Numbered from the stretch's first letter, positions 1 to 12,766 are shown. The stretch: DNA of 64,000 nucleotides from Sorghum bicolor (GCF_000003195.3 NC_012871.2:60007802-60071801); one strand, 5' to 3'. Made by a program: numbers and translations. The notes: generated by a model from the letters alone, not told the origin.

Positions 1-201
1 CTTTTTTGTGCGAGATTTGGATGAAACTAAATTTAATCCTGAGAATTTTGACATTTTATATTACAATCGTTCCAAAGCCTATGTCTTAGCCACGGCCCTT
101 AGTTAGTCGGCCCATGTTCTTCAACCCGAAGCGCAGCCCAGTTTCACCGAAGCCCATGTCTTAGCCACGGCCTCGGTGCCGTCGACTCGACGCCCTCCAC
201 C

Positions 202-3200
202 ATGGCGCCGCCGCGAAGCCTCGCCGGCGCCGCCATAGCTGCCGCCGCCGCAGCCATCGTCCTCTCATGTAATCTCTTGCTCTTACCTCACCTCATCGTT
301 TCTAGCTCCAAGTTCCCAACATCAACCTCTCCTGCCTCACCGATGTGGCCATCTCACAGGCTTGTTCTACAGGCGCAAATGCGCTCGTCTGGCCGCGCGG
401 GTCCGCGAGGTGGAGGCCTCACTGGTAGCCGCTGCAGAGAAGGTCGCTGCCGAGCGCCGTGGCAGAGTGCGGGCCCAGCAGGTGAGGTCGCCGCCGTCCG
501 GCGCTGCAAGTTTTCTCGTGTTCCAACGTGCACTTCTCTTCGAGTTGGGCCATATCATCAGGCTCGTGCTGCCGAATCTCTATTTCGTTTCCTTGCTTGC
601 AGTCGCTGAGAAGGGCTCTGAGTCAGCAGGAGCCTCGCTCCGACGAGGCGAGGCCGGCCAAGGCCACCGCCCCAGCATCTTACCCGCTGGCACCGATTGG
701 CACTGTCCAGTCCTGCTTCTCCACCAGGTGCTGCTTGCCATCGATTTTGTTCCCATTTCTCACGCTTTGTAGTATTCATCAGTCAATTTGTGTTGAATAG
801 TTACTGGAGTGAATGCTTGGAGATATTCAGAGCTAAGGTCCACTCTTAAAGAGGGGCAAATTATCATTAATCCGAACTATGGCCTATGGACCTAAACGTA
901 TATTGCCTTATTGACCCTACAATCACAGGAATGGTACACCAAGGCAGCCTTTGGTAGTTACGCTGGCCAGGGCAACTGTGGCGCTTGATCCAGCCCGAGT
1001 CCCCGCAGCAGCCCTGGAGGGACTAGCTAGTTACTCACATTGCTGGATTCTTTATGTTTTTCACCTTAACACTGATCTTGATAAACTGTGGAAAGATCCT
1101 GCTAGGTCTAAGCTAAAAGCTAAGGTATCGTTTTGTTCTTAGCCCTTTGGTGGCTCCTTTTTCTGATATGAATGAATATTCTTCTGAATGTTGTAGTGGA
1201 TATTAGGTTGAACTAATGGAATCTTCTGATATCTCATGGAAGGTAAGGGTACCGAGATTGAAAGGGGGCAAGATGGGGGTTTTGGCAACTAGATCACCAC
1301 ATCGGCCTAATCCAATCGGACTCAGCGTAGCAAAGGTACTAATTGTACAACTCAACTAGCCTTCCTCTTATTGTCCTCTGTGATCTCTGCAGTGCAATGG
1401 TTGAAGTGTCACCTGAAATGTTCAGTGTTTGTCTTCAATTATTGTTTTCTGGAACACATTGAGGAAATCAATATTAGGATTGAGGAATTGTAAACTTCTA
1501 GGTAGACAATAATCATAGTGATGATTGCTATCTATAATGCTGCTTGCTCTCTAAGTCTGAAGGATGTTTTTTCACACAGATTTCACCACAGGGATTCTCT
1601 TCAGAAAGTTTTTTTGACCAAAACATCCTACTGTGTCACTTAAATTATAAGAAATCCAACTAATATATTGATTCTGATTAATTCTAGGGTGTGAACATTT
1701 CTTATTTGCTTTGGGCTATTGCCTAGTTTGATTGACCTTGTTAAGCATGCTAGGGCTACTGTGTATGCTAGGATGTGAACATTTCTTATTCACTTTGAGC
1801 TGTTGCCTGCTTTGATTTATCTTGTTAAGCATGCTATAGCGGTTTGACGTTTTCTCCCCTTCATTTCAATGTTTTACAGGTGGAGGCAGTGGATGGGCAC
1901 GCTCTTTTGCTTTCTGGAGTAGATTTGGTTGATGGCACGGTACCAATTTAAGCGTTTATATGGTCCAGCATTATGCAAAGGATTGATATAATTAAGCTTG
2001 TCAGCTGTGAACTCTTCCTAATACATTGATCACCTATAAACAGCCTGTGCTTGATATTAAACCATACCTGCCATATTCTGACAGTGTTAAAGGTGCAGCT
2101 GTTCCCAATTGGTTAGAGGTATGTACAATATTGCATCTCAGTTCATGCATTTCTCCAGACTTGAGAATTCATTTCTCTCTCATCAGTTCGAAATAAGTGT
2201 GTTCATTTTTCTGGATCAATCATCATTCTGCACAGTAGTGAACGCTGGACAGCATTTGATGCTTGATGGTGTCTGCATATACATGCTCAGCGGCGGAGGG
2301 TGTATCAAAAGCAAGGAGGGGCTGGTTGCAAGAACTAATGTTGTATTACCTAACTGCAAAAGCTATCTATGTTTTATAGGCTACCAAAACTAGGATTATA
2401 CACTACCTAAATTTATGCTGTCACAGAGGAAGGAGGGGAGGGGGGGGGGGGGGCTCAGTTTCTCTTCCATGAGCCTCCTCCCCTGTACATGCTAATTAGT
2501 TATTACCTCTATACATCTTCATACAAGTGCACTGACCTTGTCTTACTGAAAAGATGTGTAGCTCATGCTTTAGTTTAAATTTTTAGATAGTTCAGACTTT
2601 TGGTAAATCTTTTCTTCTGTAATATGGGGGTTTTGAATGATACTTGAGAGTAAGATTTGGATATTGAAAGAAATGTTTATGTTCCATTCAGGAACTGTTG
2701 ATTCACAGCTCGCATGCAAGATCTCATATTGCTGTATTTTATGCCAATGCTACAATCGAGTACCTTCATTGTTCATCACCTAGTAATGTTTGAGAATTTT
2801 GTTGAAGCAGGTTGATGGTGCATTAGCTGTGGAGTCTGTCCATTTTTCCGAACACTTCATTTCTGCGCTTCCCACCTGCTGGATGCATGTAGTAAGTGGC
2901 ATTGCTGTTAAAAAGAAATCGTATATGCTGAATAGCGATTAAACTGCAGTTAGTTTTTTTTTCATATGAGAAGGGATCACACTAGGCCAACTGTAAATAA
3001 GAATTTGGGTGTACATTTCAAAATCTGTTTATTTGTTTCAGCAGAAGCAGTCACTCTATGCTTCAGCAGACGAGTTTCAGGATCTGATCAAGCAGGTCCT
3101 TTCCTGGGACATCAGATCGATCTCACAGCGGACCCGTCCCCATCAAGTGAGCATGGAAGCTGATGCCAACGGCCACTGTGGCGAAGGCACTGATGATGAC

Positions 3201-3383
3201 CATAGCGACGCAGGTCACTGCGGTGTGGTTTACCACCTACATCTTGAAGGCATCGATGTATCGTACAGAATCGATCAGGGCTCCAACATTGTCGTCGAGG
3301 ACGCCGCCCTTCTTCCGGATGTCGTCCAGAAACGGCATGGTTATTTGGCGTGGAGGGATAAACTTGGCAGCAGCGTTTTGTAG
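202..3383 (+). CDS. TRMO: TrmO/TsaA-family tRNA (adenine-N6) methyltransferase, 9 coding exons
   Basis: I assembled the exons by hand: 202-268, 360-481, 603-727, 929-1124, 1243-1335, 1880-1939, 2044-2118, 2811-2891 and 3042-3383. All introns are GT-AG, and the phases join into one 386-residue frame ending in TAG. The start sits in an ideal CCACCATGG context. Residues about 10-30 are hydrophobic and 31-75 are basic and heptad-like (probable anchor or targeting segment, then a coiled coil). The TsaA-like domain runs from about residue 90 (YPLAPIGTVQS) to about 250 and holds the family signature RSPHRPNPIGLS at 187-198 and the later DLVDGTPVLDIKPYLPYSDS block. Bacterial TrmO uses S-adenosylmethionine to methylate t6A37 of tRNA to m6t6A; the same role is inferred here. 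The C-terminal ~110 residues are a eukaryotic extension. An extra intron at the GTGAGC near 3147 is possible but not needed for the frame. Confidence 0.9.
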
Positions 3384-3925
3384 CATGGCCATGGCCACTC
3401 GAGCTCGCTGCGTTTTGTTTTCGTTTGCAGGAGTGCAGTGTGGTGTAGGATGTCATCAGTAGTGATGCCGATGAGTTTGAATGTGGCGGTGTATCTGAAT
3501 TTTTCAGTTTGTTGTATCTGAATTGGATTTGGAACGTAGAATGTTTCCCCCCCTGTTTTGCACAGGAGTTGTAAACAAACTTGCTCTGATTTCCCCGATG
3601 TGCCACTCGAGCGCAGGAGCCTTTTGTCAGCCACTCTGGAAGACCGGGAACCCGTGCCAAGCGGCCAAGCCTTGGCAAAGTAAGCAGGATCGCTTGTCCA
3701 ATACCGGGACGGCCGACGACGAGGAGCGGAGCTGTGCAAGTGAGGAGAGCGGAGCCGATGCCGTGAGAGCGGGCTTCAGGCTTCAGCAGGCCGGCGGCAG
3801 TAGCCGGTGAAGAACGCCGGGTGCCGCCCTCCATTTCACGACAACGGGCACGCCATATGTTGGGTGCCATGGTTGCTTGCCATCTGCGTGCGGGGACTGC
3901 GTGGCCGTCCGCAATGTCGCTGGCT
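3384..3925 (+). other. 3' flank of the TrmO-like gene
   Basis: This interval probably contains the 3' UTR (TGTATCTGAAT occurs twice near 3490-3525), followed by GC-rich single-copy-looking DNA to 3925. I recognise no coding exon. A long open frame on the opposite strand (3112-3870) overlaps the last TrmO exon and has no recognisable domain. Confidence 0.4.
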
Positions 3926-3928
3926 TAA

Positions 3929-4744
3929 GAGCATCTCCAACCATTATGCATTTGAAGTTATGCATTTTAGGTAAATTGTAAACCTCCAAATGAAAATGGC
4001 AAGGCTAAAATCGGATGATCTCCAACCGTTATGCAAAATGCCAAGTCTATCATCTTTTTTTTCTCGGAAATTTTGTTTCGCGGCACTCCTTCCCGTGCGG
4101 ACAATCGATCCCGCGCCAAACAGCCCGCCATCGTCTCCCGTTCACCAATTCTCGCGCCAAACAGCCGCGCAGTACCGATCGTGAGCTGCGTAGTTCGTCG
4201 TTCCCGTTCGCAGTACCGATCTCCCGTTCCGTTAGTTCCCGTTCACCGTACCAGTTCGTCGTATGTTGGCCATCAGTTCGTCGTCGTACAGGTTCGCCCC
4301 TTGGCTCCAGTACCGATCTCCATCAGGTCCTGTTCCCCATCAGTTTCCGGTCGCCGCCATCAGTTCGTCGTCAAGGCAGGTCGCCGCCATCAGTAGAGTC
4401 GTCCTATCGCGCGCTGCGTCGTCCTATTGTGCGCTGCTTCGTCCAAACGCGCGTGCGAAGCTGGCGAAGGAGGACGCGCGATGCTTCTCCTATCGCGCGA
4501 AGTGGTGGCGGCGCGAAGGGAAACCGCGCGAAGGGAAGAAAAAACCCGCGAGGTGGAACCGAGAATCCCATGATCTCTATTTGCATAGCCGGACTCCTTT
4601 GGCATATATGCCAAGTTTCCCCCTCCAAATGCATAGCTATGTAAAATGCAAAGTCCAAATGCATAACGATTGGAGGGGTTTCTTTTGGAGTTTTATGCAT
4701 TTTGGTAAATGCCAAGTCCATTTGCATAATGGTTGGAGATGCTC
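3929..4744. mobile_element. Harbinger/Tourist-like non-autonomous DNA transposon, 816 bp
   Basis: The terminal inverted repeats begin GAGCATCTCCAACCATTATG on the left and are mirrored on the right (…CATAATGGTTGGAGATGCTC). They are flanked by a 3-bp TAA target duplication (3926-3928 and 4745-4747), as expected for PIF/Harbinger-type elements. The ends are AT-rich. The interior (about 4080-4560) is GC-rich and contains several degenerate copies of a CATCAGTTCGTCGTC-like unit, which suggests internal expansion or a captured piece. No transposase is visible. Confidence 0.85.
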
Positions 4745-4790
4745 TAAGTAAAGTTTAATTTAGAGCCGAATGCACCAGCGACAAACCTAA

Positions 4791-5029
4791 GGCCTTGTTT
4801 AGTTCACTCCGAAAACCAAAATGTTTTCAAGATTTCTCGTCACATCGAATCTTTCGGCAGATGCATGAAATATTAAATATAGACGAAAATAAAAACTAAT
4901 TGCACAGTTTACCTGTAAATCACGAGACGAATCTTTTGATTCTAGTTCATAATTAGATAATATTTGCCACAAACAAACGAAAGTGCTACAATAGCGAAAT
5001 CCAAAATCTTTTCGCATCTAAACAAGACC
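4791..5029. mobile_element. MITE of the GGCCTTGTTTAGTT family (copy 1)
   Basis: The ends are GGCCTTGTTTAGTTC and …CTAAACAAGACC. The interior carries the family hallmarks CGTCACATCGAATCTT and ATTAAATATAGACGAAAATA. This repeat occurs at least six times in the window, in both orientations. It is a short inverted-repeat element without coding capacity; I do not assign its superfamily. Confidence 0.85.
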
Positions 5030-5134
5030 TTACATTTATGAACCTTAAAAATGCATTTTTAGGTCACTAAATTTGTTAAGTGATGCACCGTAGGTCCATA
5101 ACATATACATCGATGTTTTCTAGCTGATTATGGT

Positions 5135-5343
5135 GGGCATGTTTGGATCCACTAACTAAACTTTAGCCGGCTAAATTTTTTTTGTTAGGGATCTATGTTT
5201 CAACCCAGATAAACTTAGAAAATTAGCTGGAGGATTCAAACACCCCAGCTAAAGTTTAGCCAGAGAACTTTTAGCTATTTAAAGTTTAGCCTTGAAATTT
5301 CAGCTAGCTAATAATTTTTAGTTAGGTGGATCTAAATAAGACC
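5135..5343. mobile_element. MITE with TTTGGATCCACTAACTAAA-type ends
   Basis: The left end GGGCATGTTTGGATCCACTA is mirrored at the right by TTTTTAGTTAGGTGGATCTA…GACC. The inverted repeats are about 26 bp and imperfect. The internal sequence repeats a TAAAGTTTAGCC unit. The target duplication is unclear. Confidence 0.6.
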
Positions 5344-5705
5344 TATTTACTATGTCTATCCTATCACGGAGTGAGGTGTAACGTGTCTGACCCAGGATGA
5401 AAATGTATCTATAGTTAACTTCTACTACTAAGTTTTGAGAATTTTTTTTAGACATAGAGCTTTGAATGTACTCATATTTATCTCAATTCACGTGAACTTA
5501 AGTAAAGGTTAAATTGAATTCAACATTAATCTACTCTAACATATATGTCGAGGTGACAATTGACATGCATTACCGATCCGAAGTTACTCGTCGATCGTCC
5601 GTCAGCCCATCATGCTTGCAGGAGCCTGAGCCATGGGCGCGGTGCCGTAGCTGTGAGCCTGTTGCAGGGACGAATGCTGCGCGCGGAGTGCGTCTATTTT
5701 GCCCT
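5344..5705. other. Intergenic, nothing recognised
   Basis: This is AT-rich DNA followed by a small GC-rich patch at 5600-5700. I see no supported gene, RNA or complete repeat. Confidence 0.4.
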
Positions 5706-5949
5706 GAGTCTTGTTTACTTCTATTTTTTTTTACAAAACGAATATTGTAGTATTTTCGTTTGTATTTAATAAATATTATCTAATCATAGATTAATTAGGA
5801 TCAAAAGATTAATCTCGCAAATTATAATTAAACCGTATAATTAGTTAAATTTTTTATCTATATTTAATGCTTTATAGATATGCCACAAAATTTGATGTGA
5901 CGAGAAATTTTTAAAAAAATTTAAATTTTTTTTGGAACTAAACAAGGCC
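5706..5949. mobile_element. MITE of the GGCCTTGTTTAGTT family (copy 2, inverted, left end decayed)
   Basis: The right end GGAACTAAACAAGGCC is intact. The left end is reduced to GAGTCTTGTTTACTTC. The interior contains the family features in reverse orientation (GTAGTATTTTCGTTTGTATT and TGATGTGACGAGAAATTT). Confidence 0.8.
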
Positions 5950-5980
5950 ATGCATGTCCCATGTTACATTTTTTGCTTTA

Positions 5981-6222
5981 GGCCTTGTTTAGTTCCAAAA
6001 AATTTTACAAAATTTTTCAGATTCCCCGTCACATCAAATCTTTAGACGCATGCATGAAGTATTAAATATATACGAAAATAAAAACTAATTGCACAGTTTG
6101 GTCGAAATTGATGAGACGAATCTTTTGAGTCTAGTTAGTACATGATTGGATAATATTTGTCAAATACAAACGAAAGTGGTACTATTCCTATTTTGTAAAA
6201 TTTTTTGGAACTAAACACGGCC
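5981..6222. mobile_element. MITE of the GGCCTTGTTTAGTT family (copy 3)
   Basis: Its ends are GGCCTTGTTTAGTTCCAAAA and TTTTTTGGAACTAAACACGGCC. The complete 242-bp copy lies only 31 bp from copy 2, in the opposite orientation. Confidence 0.85.
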
Positions 6223-6881
6223 TCAGGCCCTGGTGGTAACGTGGAGATGGGCCAAATGGACAGGAGCCCAGGAACATGCGTTGGCTTGTGCTGTTCTTGT
6301 TCGTCTCATTCTCATCATCCATCGTCTTCCTCTCAATCGCCCCGGACCCGACTCTACAATCAGCGCGCCGCAGCAACAGCCGGAACCTAAAGGCAGTGGG
6401 CAGTCATAAGTCATAACCAAGCAGAATGCGGAGCGGAGAGTAAGCGGAGGTAGACCTCGCACTACTGGTGGACGCGCATGCGCCCCCTGCTAATCAGCCT
6501 GAAACGCCCGTGGCGCTGGCAGCCGTATCCTGGTCCAGGGTGCTCACGATCCGGCACTTCGTGTACGACTGAAGCGGCAACTACCCTACCCATGGTGTCC
6601 ATGGATTGGTGCGCTTAGAGCATGATGCACTCGTCTGTAGTTGATGCAGCGCAGATGCTCGATGGAATGCCTCAACGGAGGATTCCGTAATTAAGTTTCT
6701 GCATTGGCATTTTTCAAATTGCTATCAGGTGGTTCAAGTGTCAAAATATACTCCTGCATAATGCAGGTTTATTCACTTGCAAGTTTAAGGGTAACAAGAG
6801 CCTCTCGATTTGTAGGCTTTGGTGAGCTCATTGACTTGTGGGACTGAGATCACTATAAGCTAATAGGGGGAACAAAAAAGC
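6223..6881. other. Intergenic, 3' flank of GLR-A
   Basis: Between the MITE cluster and the GLR-A stop codon lies a GC-rich patch (6235-6600), then AT-rich DNA likely to hold the GLR-A 3' UTR. No other gene is supported. Confidence 0.4.
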
Positions 6882-9800
6882 TCAACTTCTGATGGATTCT
6901 GCTTGGAGAACAGTGATTGGTTCGCCCCTGTGAGAGGCAACTGAACCATTGCACGCATCTGTGCTTGTGTGAGGATTTCTGTCACCCACCCTTTCTGAAC
7001 CAGTTTGCTCATGCAGCTGGTCGTTTTCTTCCCTGTCTCGTCTAAACTGGACATGGTCCTCAGGTGCCACTCCTTGGTTTCCTTCTTGAGGCTCATTCTT
7101 ATCTTCATTTGCTCTGTTTTCTTCTACCTGCGTTCTATCAACTTCTATGACTTCTGTTGATCTGTGCTGCTTTTTGTAGGCATAAATTACCAATGCTATC
7201 AAAAGAGAAGAAGTTGAAGCAGCTCCAGTTAGGATGAACAGTTCCCTGAAGTTGTCAAAGGTGAGGCTGCTTGAACCTGTGATGGGACCCACATTTTGGC
7301 AGTCATTTTGATACCCTATCCATTTTTTCTCGATTTGAAGTATGGTATCTCCCCCTGTTACATTTAGGATTGCCTTTGAGATGTCGCTGAGTAGGGGATT
7401 TCCCTTTGCAAGTGCCTGGACAAACAGCATAGCCGATTTGATGATTCATAAGTAACAATGGCAATAGTGATTCATTTTTTTGTCTCATATGCAATGATGG
7501 TTAATTAGTACTTCAAATTTTCTTATATGTCATGGTGGTTAATAAATACTTCAAATTTTCTGACGCCCAGACTCTCGACATTTCTACAAGGCACGACTAT
7601 TGAATTGGCCATATAAGGCGAAAATAACTATAGGATGCTGTCTTTCACGTGAATGCTATCTGAGATTCCTTTTTTCTCATACTAACAAACAAACTGATGA
7701 ACTCATTCATTTTATCTCTAGGAATGTAAGTAGTGCAGAAGAACCAGATTAGATGCAATTCAACTTACATATCCAAAACCTGCAGCCTTATAAATTGGTC
7801 CGACCATAGTGTAACCTTTGCAGTGGTTTGCAAGGAACAGTTTAATGTAAGGAACTTCATGCACGAGAGCTGCAATACCACCATTACTGCTTCCTGTTGA
7901 AAGTGCATTGTGAAAATCGTCTGGTGTATCATAGGGCTTGATCTTGGATCTTTCAAAACCAAGTTCTTCCAAAAGTCCCTTGACATATGAACCACGATGG
8001 TATCCTACATTTTCTCCACTTTTTAGGAGTTCTTGGATATCATTCACAGTAGGATGAAGCTGTTGTACAGTCAACATTGATGACAAGTTTGCAGTGTAAC
8101 TTGATGTAACTACCAGAAGAAAACACAGCCACACAATCAGCACTATCCGAGATAAAAAGCGTTCCACAATCTCTTCTGCAAAAACTATGATAACTGAGTT
8201 AATGTTTTAGACATCTCAAATCCAACTTGATAGTTGTAATTTACACATCACAGAAATTTTTTTGTTAACTTTTTTAGTTACAGAAATGTTCACTTGCATA
8301 AATATTACTTGGTACAGTGTAGGATAACAATTTTGCATCCTCTACCCTTTTTTATTTTGGCTTACTGGATTTTATTTTACTACAGAAAGGACAAAGTTAC
8401 TGCATTTATTAGCCATCCTATTTCTTTTTGTGGGAGCCATTTTGTATGCTCATCAATATGAATAATGTTGAATTTATTGCCTTTATGATAAATCAGATAA
8501 TATATGTCAATTATTTGGTAATTGTAGCAAAAAAAGTGCTGTCTGCTGTTAGTTTCTAATTATACTTTGCTGTGACATGATGACTTATAAACTTACAGTA
8601 TGTACTGCAGGGCCATTTAGCAAATTAGAAATTGGAACATATATTTTCTTTACTAAAGGTTAAGAAAAATAATAGCTATATTATTACTTATATGGCTAGG
8701 TTAATTACTAAGGATAATGTGTACCCTGAGTCTCTAACTTCATAGTAAGTCACCTAGCTACATGCTTCCTTACCCCTGGATCCAGGTCTCACTAATAGCT
8801 TAGAGAGAGTTCTATGTTGTGAAATTTCATTTTACTACAGTTAGATCCATATTTAAAACATAGCAAGGTGGAACAAGATAAGCTGAAAATATGCGGTGAT
8901 CTTGCTACTGCAGTATAACAAGGTGAGTAGAGAATAATGTTTGCGAGTCATGTGGGTATTGCACTGATGATTTTAGCTAAAGTATTCTTTTTTAGCATCA
9001 TTGTGAAAAACTTAGTAGTAATATTGCAGTTAGAAGAGACTGATTAGCATCGTGTCATGTTTAACAACATACAAGAGATCTGCTTTCATATAGAGTTAGA
9101 AGAGACTGATTAGCATTGTGTCATGTTTAACAACATACAAGAGATCTGCTTTCATATAGCCTTTCTCTTATATGATTGCAATATATAAATTCTTATTCCC
9201 ATGTAGATTTCTGAGCTCTATACTAAATGCTGTATTTTATGCGTTTTGGACGGTAAAACCAATGTGATGAGTGTACTCAACTCTCTTCGAATAGGGAGAA
9301 AAAGATTAGAATCCCGAGCTGTCTGGGAATTGGCCGACGAACATTCTGATTGTTGCCTAGAAACTCCAATGAGAACACCACTACACCAGTGTAGATAAAG
9401 AATGCAATGCTCCCAAGCCACATGCCAGGTGTTAGTGGCTTCAAGAAAATCCATGTGTTCTTGTTTATGCTGTCCCTGACAGGAACCACCATTGCTATCC
9501 CTGATTCCGTGTATGGCACAGTAAAGTCAGCGTAGAAAGTTCTGTTATATCTTATTGTTATATCTCCAATCACTATATCGTATATCTGTATGGAATGAAA
9601 AAATAATAAATGTTAACCTTAGTATAATGGCTTTTAACTGACAATTGTAAAATAATAATATGAATGGATAATCGTGATTACCGCTCAGTAGATATTTGCG
9701 GCACATGTTCTATGAAATCAGGCTTTTCCATTAGGTTCTACACTTGTACAGTTTACTATCATGCAACTGATGTTATGCAACTAATGTAATTTAAGCCTGG

Positions 9801-12708
9801 AGAACTACATATCATGTTAATATTCTCTGTTATGATAAGTGTTCGTACTGTACTATGCTGAAGGATATTAGGAATTTAGAGTTACCTACATTGGTTTGTC
9901 GTAAACCATATGCAAGTTTGGCTGGTGCTTTGAGGCTCCAATTACTACTTACTAAAGAAAGTAAAGTAGGAAATATACAGGTCATAAACTTATTTGTACC
10001 TTAAGATGAACTTGGTAGACAAAATCATCATAGCTTCTGCTACTTGTATCCTCCGGAGAGCCAAATAATATATACTCAAAAGGAACTGCATATGGAAGTA
10101 TCTTTACTGCCTCTTCAAACACATCAACTGAAAGGCCAGTTGCTTTAGTTGCACCTGTGATTTGATCCTTCTCAACCTTTATAAATTGTTGATATCCACT
10201 TGGGCGTACACCAACTTGAAGCTTCTTCCCACTTGCAGGAACCTCAAAGCCTTTAGGTATGTCTGTGGTTTCTCCTGGCCAGATCACAGGGTTCAGATCT
10301 GGCATTGAGGTTGAATATGTTGTTGGTTGTGATTGATTTAATTTTCTTGAAAGTCCATTTTGTGCACTCCAATATCCTATTTCTCTCCACCCTCTTCCAA
10401 ATATATTTATTATTTGAAATGCTGAAACAACCAGCTGCCTGTCTGAAAGGTCAAACCTGCCACTCAAACCTATAAATTTACTCTGCATGATTTCCTTCAA
10501 GAGTTCTGGACCATTACTAGATGTTTCCAAGGTTTCCAAGTCTGTTGTTTTTTGTTTGGATATTGGTTTCCGAAATGTGGCATTGGCAAGTCCAACCTTT
10601 TCTGCAGCTTGTGCTACTGCCCAGATTGTATCATAGCTCCACAGTCCAAAGATGCTTAATTTTGAGGGTGGGTCAGTCGGGTTGTCAATTCGGTACCTCA
10701 TATTCCACCTTGTAGTGAAGTTATCCAGTTCTGTTGATTTGGGAACATAAAAGTGGACACCCAAGGCACCATTCATTGATTCCACGACAGAAGGATGCAA
10801 AGAATCTATGAGATTGGTTACTCCACCAGTTATGATCCATACATGCCCTTTTTCCATCATTCCTATTTCTTTAGCTTTTAAGAAGAGGGTGGAGGCCAAC
10901 ATCGAGGACATGTGCACAATGTAGACCCTTGTTTGCATTGTCATCAGCTTATATAATTCTTTGGTAATTTGTTCACTAGTTGCTGATGGAGGAATCACAC
11001 TGCGGTAGGGAACCTGCACATTAACTTCTTGGAGGACATCGACAAGGTAAGATATGATACCTCTACCGTATTCAGAGTCTTCATAGATTGAGATGACCTT
11101 TCTCCATCCATAGGCCTTAATTATTGAGGCAATGCAGCTCACTTGTGCTGAGTCATTTAGTGTTGCTCTGACAAAATATGGAAGACTGCTAGTGGATAGA
11201 GTTGGGCTTGTTGCAGTGAAGGAGATGACTGGAACATGACTTTTAGTTCCAAGTTCCGAGATAAATATAGCTTGTGAAGATTTCTCAGGACCAATGATAG
11301 TTTCTACATTGTAATTCTCCAACAGGTCAAGAGCTGCAGAACAGCATACAAAGACGTACTTTGTAGAAGATCATATTTATAAATGAAAATATAGTATCTG
11401 CACAAAAGACCCCCTCAAATACTTTCAGTTGAAGATAATTCTTGTTGCAAGGATGGCACAAGTGAAACAAAATCATAAGACAGAAGTTCCTGAACTGTAA
11501 CATGTTGAAAGTTACTGATGCACTTGCAGTGTCGGAATAGTATGTTTGCAGAAAAAAAGGTCACTTCAAGCAAACTTCAGAAGATACAAATAAGTAATTA
11601 AGGTTTACTCATCAGTTGCCACTGTTTTTACCGTTTCAAAGATAGGGTAGTTTATGAACCTATGGAAAGAGAGAAACAGGTGCATTTTCAACAGCAACTC
11701 TGAATCAGTGATGCAAGTGGCAGCAAGGATCAAAGAAGACATTGAGCAAAGAAGGAGAGCTTTTGCCTAGAGAGGTTTTAGTGTTTAGAGGGTGCTTTTC
11801 CTTCTCCTGCCCCCAGGCGTGTTTATACCCTGGTTCTTGGCTGTACTTTTTCAACTCGCTTTTCCCTCTTAATTGAAAGGCAGAGCTCCTGCCATTTTTT
11901 TAAAAAAAAAAAAATTCTTGCTCCATATTGACTGATCCAAAGTCTGGATTACAGAACCTTTCTCCTCGGCCAGGTGAAGAGCTTGTAGGAAATTTGTCCT
12001 GATGCAATCTCATTATCCCAATGGTAAAGAGCCTGTAGGAAATTTGTCCTGTCACATCTTATCAGGAACAACTAGGTATGACATGGCCATTTTCTGTTCT
12101 TATATGATGCAAATTGCTTCCTGATCTATTTGTTGAGAAGTGCACATTGTCCCTAATGAAGATTGCTTCTCTCCAAATGTAATGGCCAAGATTCACCATG
12201 TTTTGTTTTTCTTTATGTGTATTGTTCCTTTTACATCAAGTTTTGATTGTTATGCAAACACTGTTAGTGCCTCATTGTCCTTTGCATGTTTGCTCTTCTG
12301 TTGCTACTTAGCCGTGCTGAATGAATATGCTCAAGTTATGTTTCAGACATCTGTGTATAATTGAGCAATAGTGTGTGCAACCTATCATTCAGCAGCACAA
12401 AAATAGCAAGTAAATGCAATGGAGACACAGCATGGTTTCAGACATCTACCTTGAGATGCAGCCTGGACATCATCACTCTTGGAATCCCTGATGTGGAGAA
12501 CAAGCTTTGTGCTATAGTTTTGGTGGGCAGCATAGAAGTCCTCTAGAGCCAATGAAATGCTGGTGATTGCTATTTTGCCGACCAAGGACCCCAAATCAAG
12601 GATGACCCCCACATGGACCTCCTGTGTTCTTCCTCCAGAAGCATTTTGTGCAACAGCAATTCCAGGTAATAACAAGAGGAGCAGAATGATTCTGTTAGCT
12701 ATTTCCAT
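6882..12708 (-). CDS. GLR: Glutamate receptor-like channel GLR-A, 5 exons, 945 aa
   Basis: Coding exons on the minus strand are 12708-12450, 11333-10000, 9585-9282, 8175-7769 and 7415-6882. All introns are GT-AG, with phases 1, 0, 1, 0. The chosen start (MEIANR) opens a classic signal peptide of about 20 residues; an upstream in-frame ATG at 12810 would place charged sequence ahead of it. Order of parts: extracellular amino-terminal domain about 25-400; S1 lobe with conserved [10 protein letters not shown], whose Arg546 matches the ligand carboxylate-binding arginine of iGluRs; M1 about 586-606; pore loop about 620-631; M3 about 643-665 with the gating motif [10 protein letters not shown]2; M4 about 826-848; and a long polar cytosolic tail. 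Length and exon layout fit plant GLRs (roughly 900-950 aa), and it looks closest to the GLR2-type clade. Plant GLRs are amino-acid-gated cation channels. All expected parts are intact. Confidence 0.93.
9029..9159. repeat. 66-bp tandem duplication in GLR-A intron 3
   Basis: Two nearly identical copies begin GTTAGAAGAGACTGATTAGC (9029 and 9095). They differ by one base (GCATCGTG versus GCATTGTG), so the duplication is recent. It lies wholly inside the intron. Confidence 0.9.
11334..12449 (-). other. GLR-A intron 1
   Basis: This 1.1-kb intron separates the signal-peptide exon from the main extracellular exon. It contains a short direct repeat (TGTAGGAAATTTGTCCTG at about 11983 and 12032) and a poly-A stretch near 11900. 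No exon-like sequence is seen in it. Confidence 0.6.
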
Positions 12709-12766
12709 TTCAGGAGCTGTCAGGTTTGTGGAATCTACTTGAATTGCACTCTCATGCCTGTTAGTT

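Noticed and set aside
3112..3870. 252-residue open frame on the minus strand
   Set aside because: It overlaps the last TrmO exon in antisense, has no recognisable domain, signal or splice context, and its sequence is the reverse of a confirmed coding exon for part of its length.
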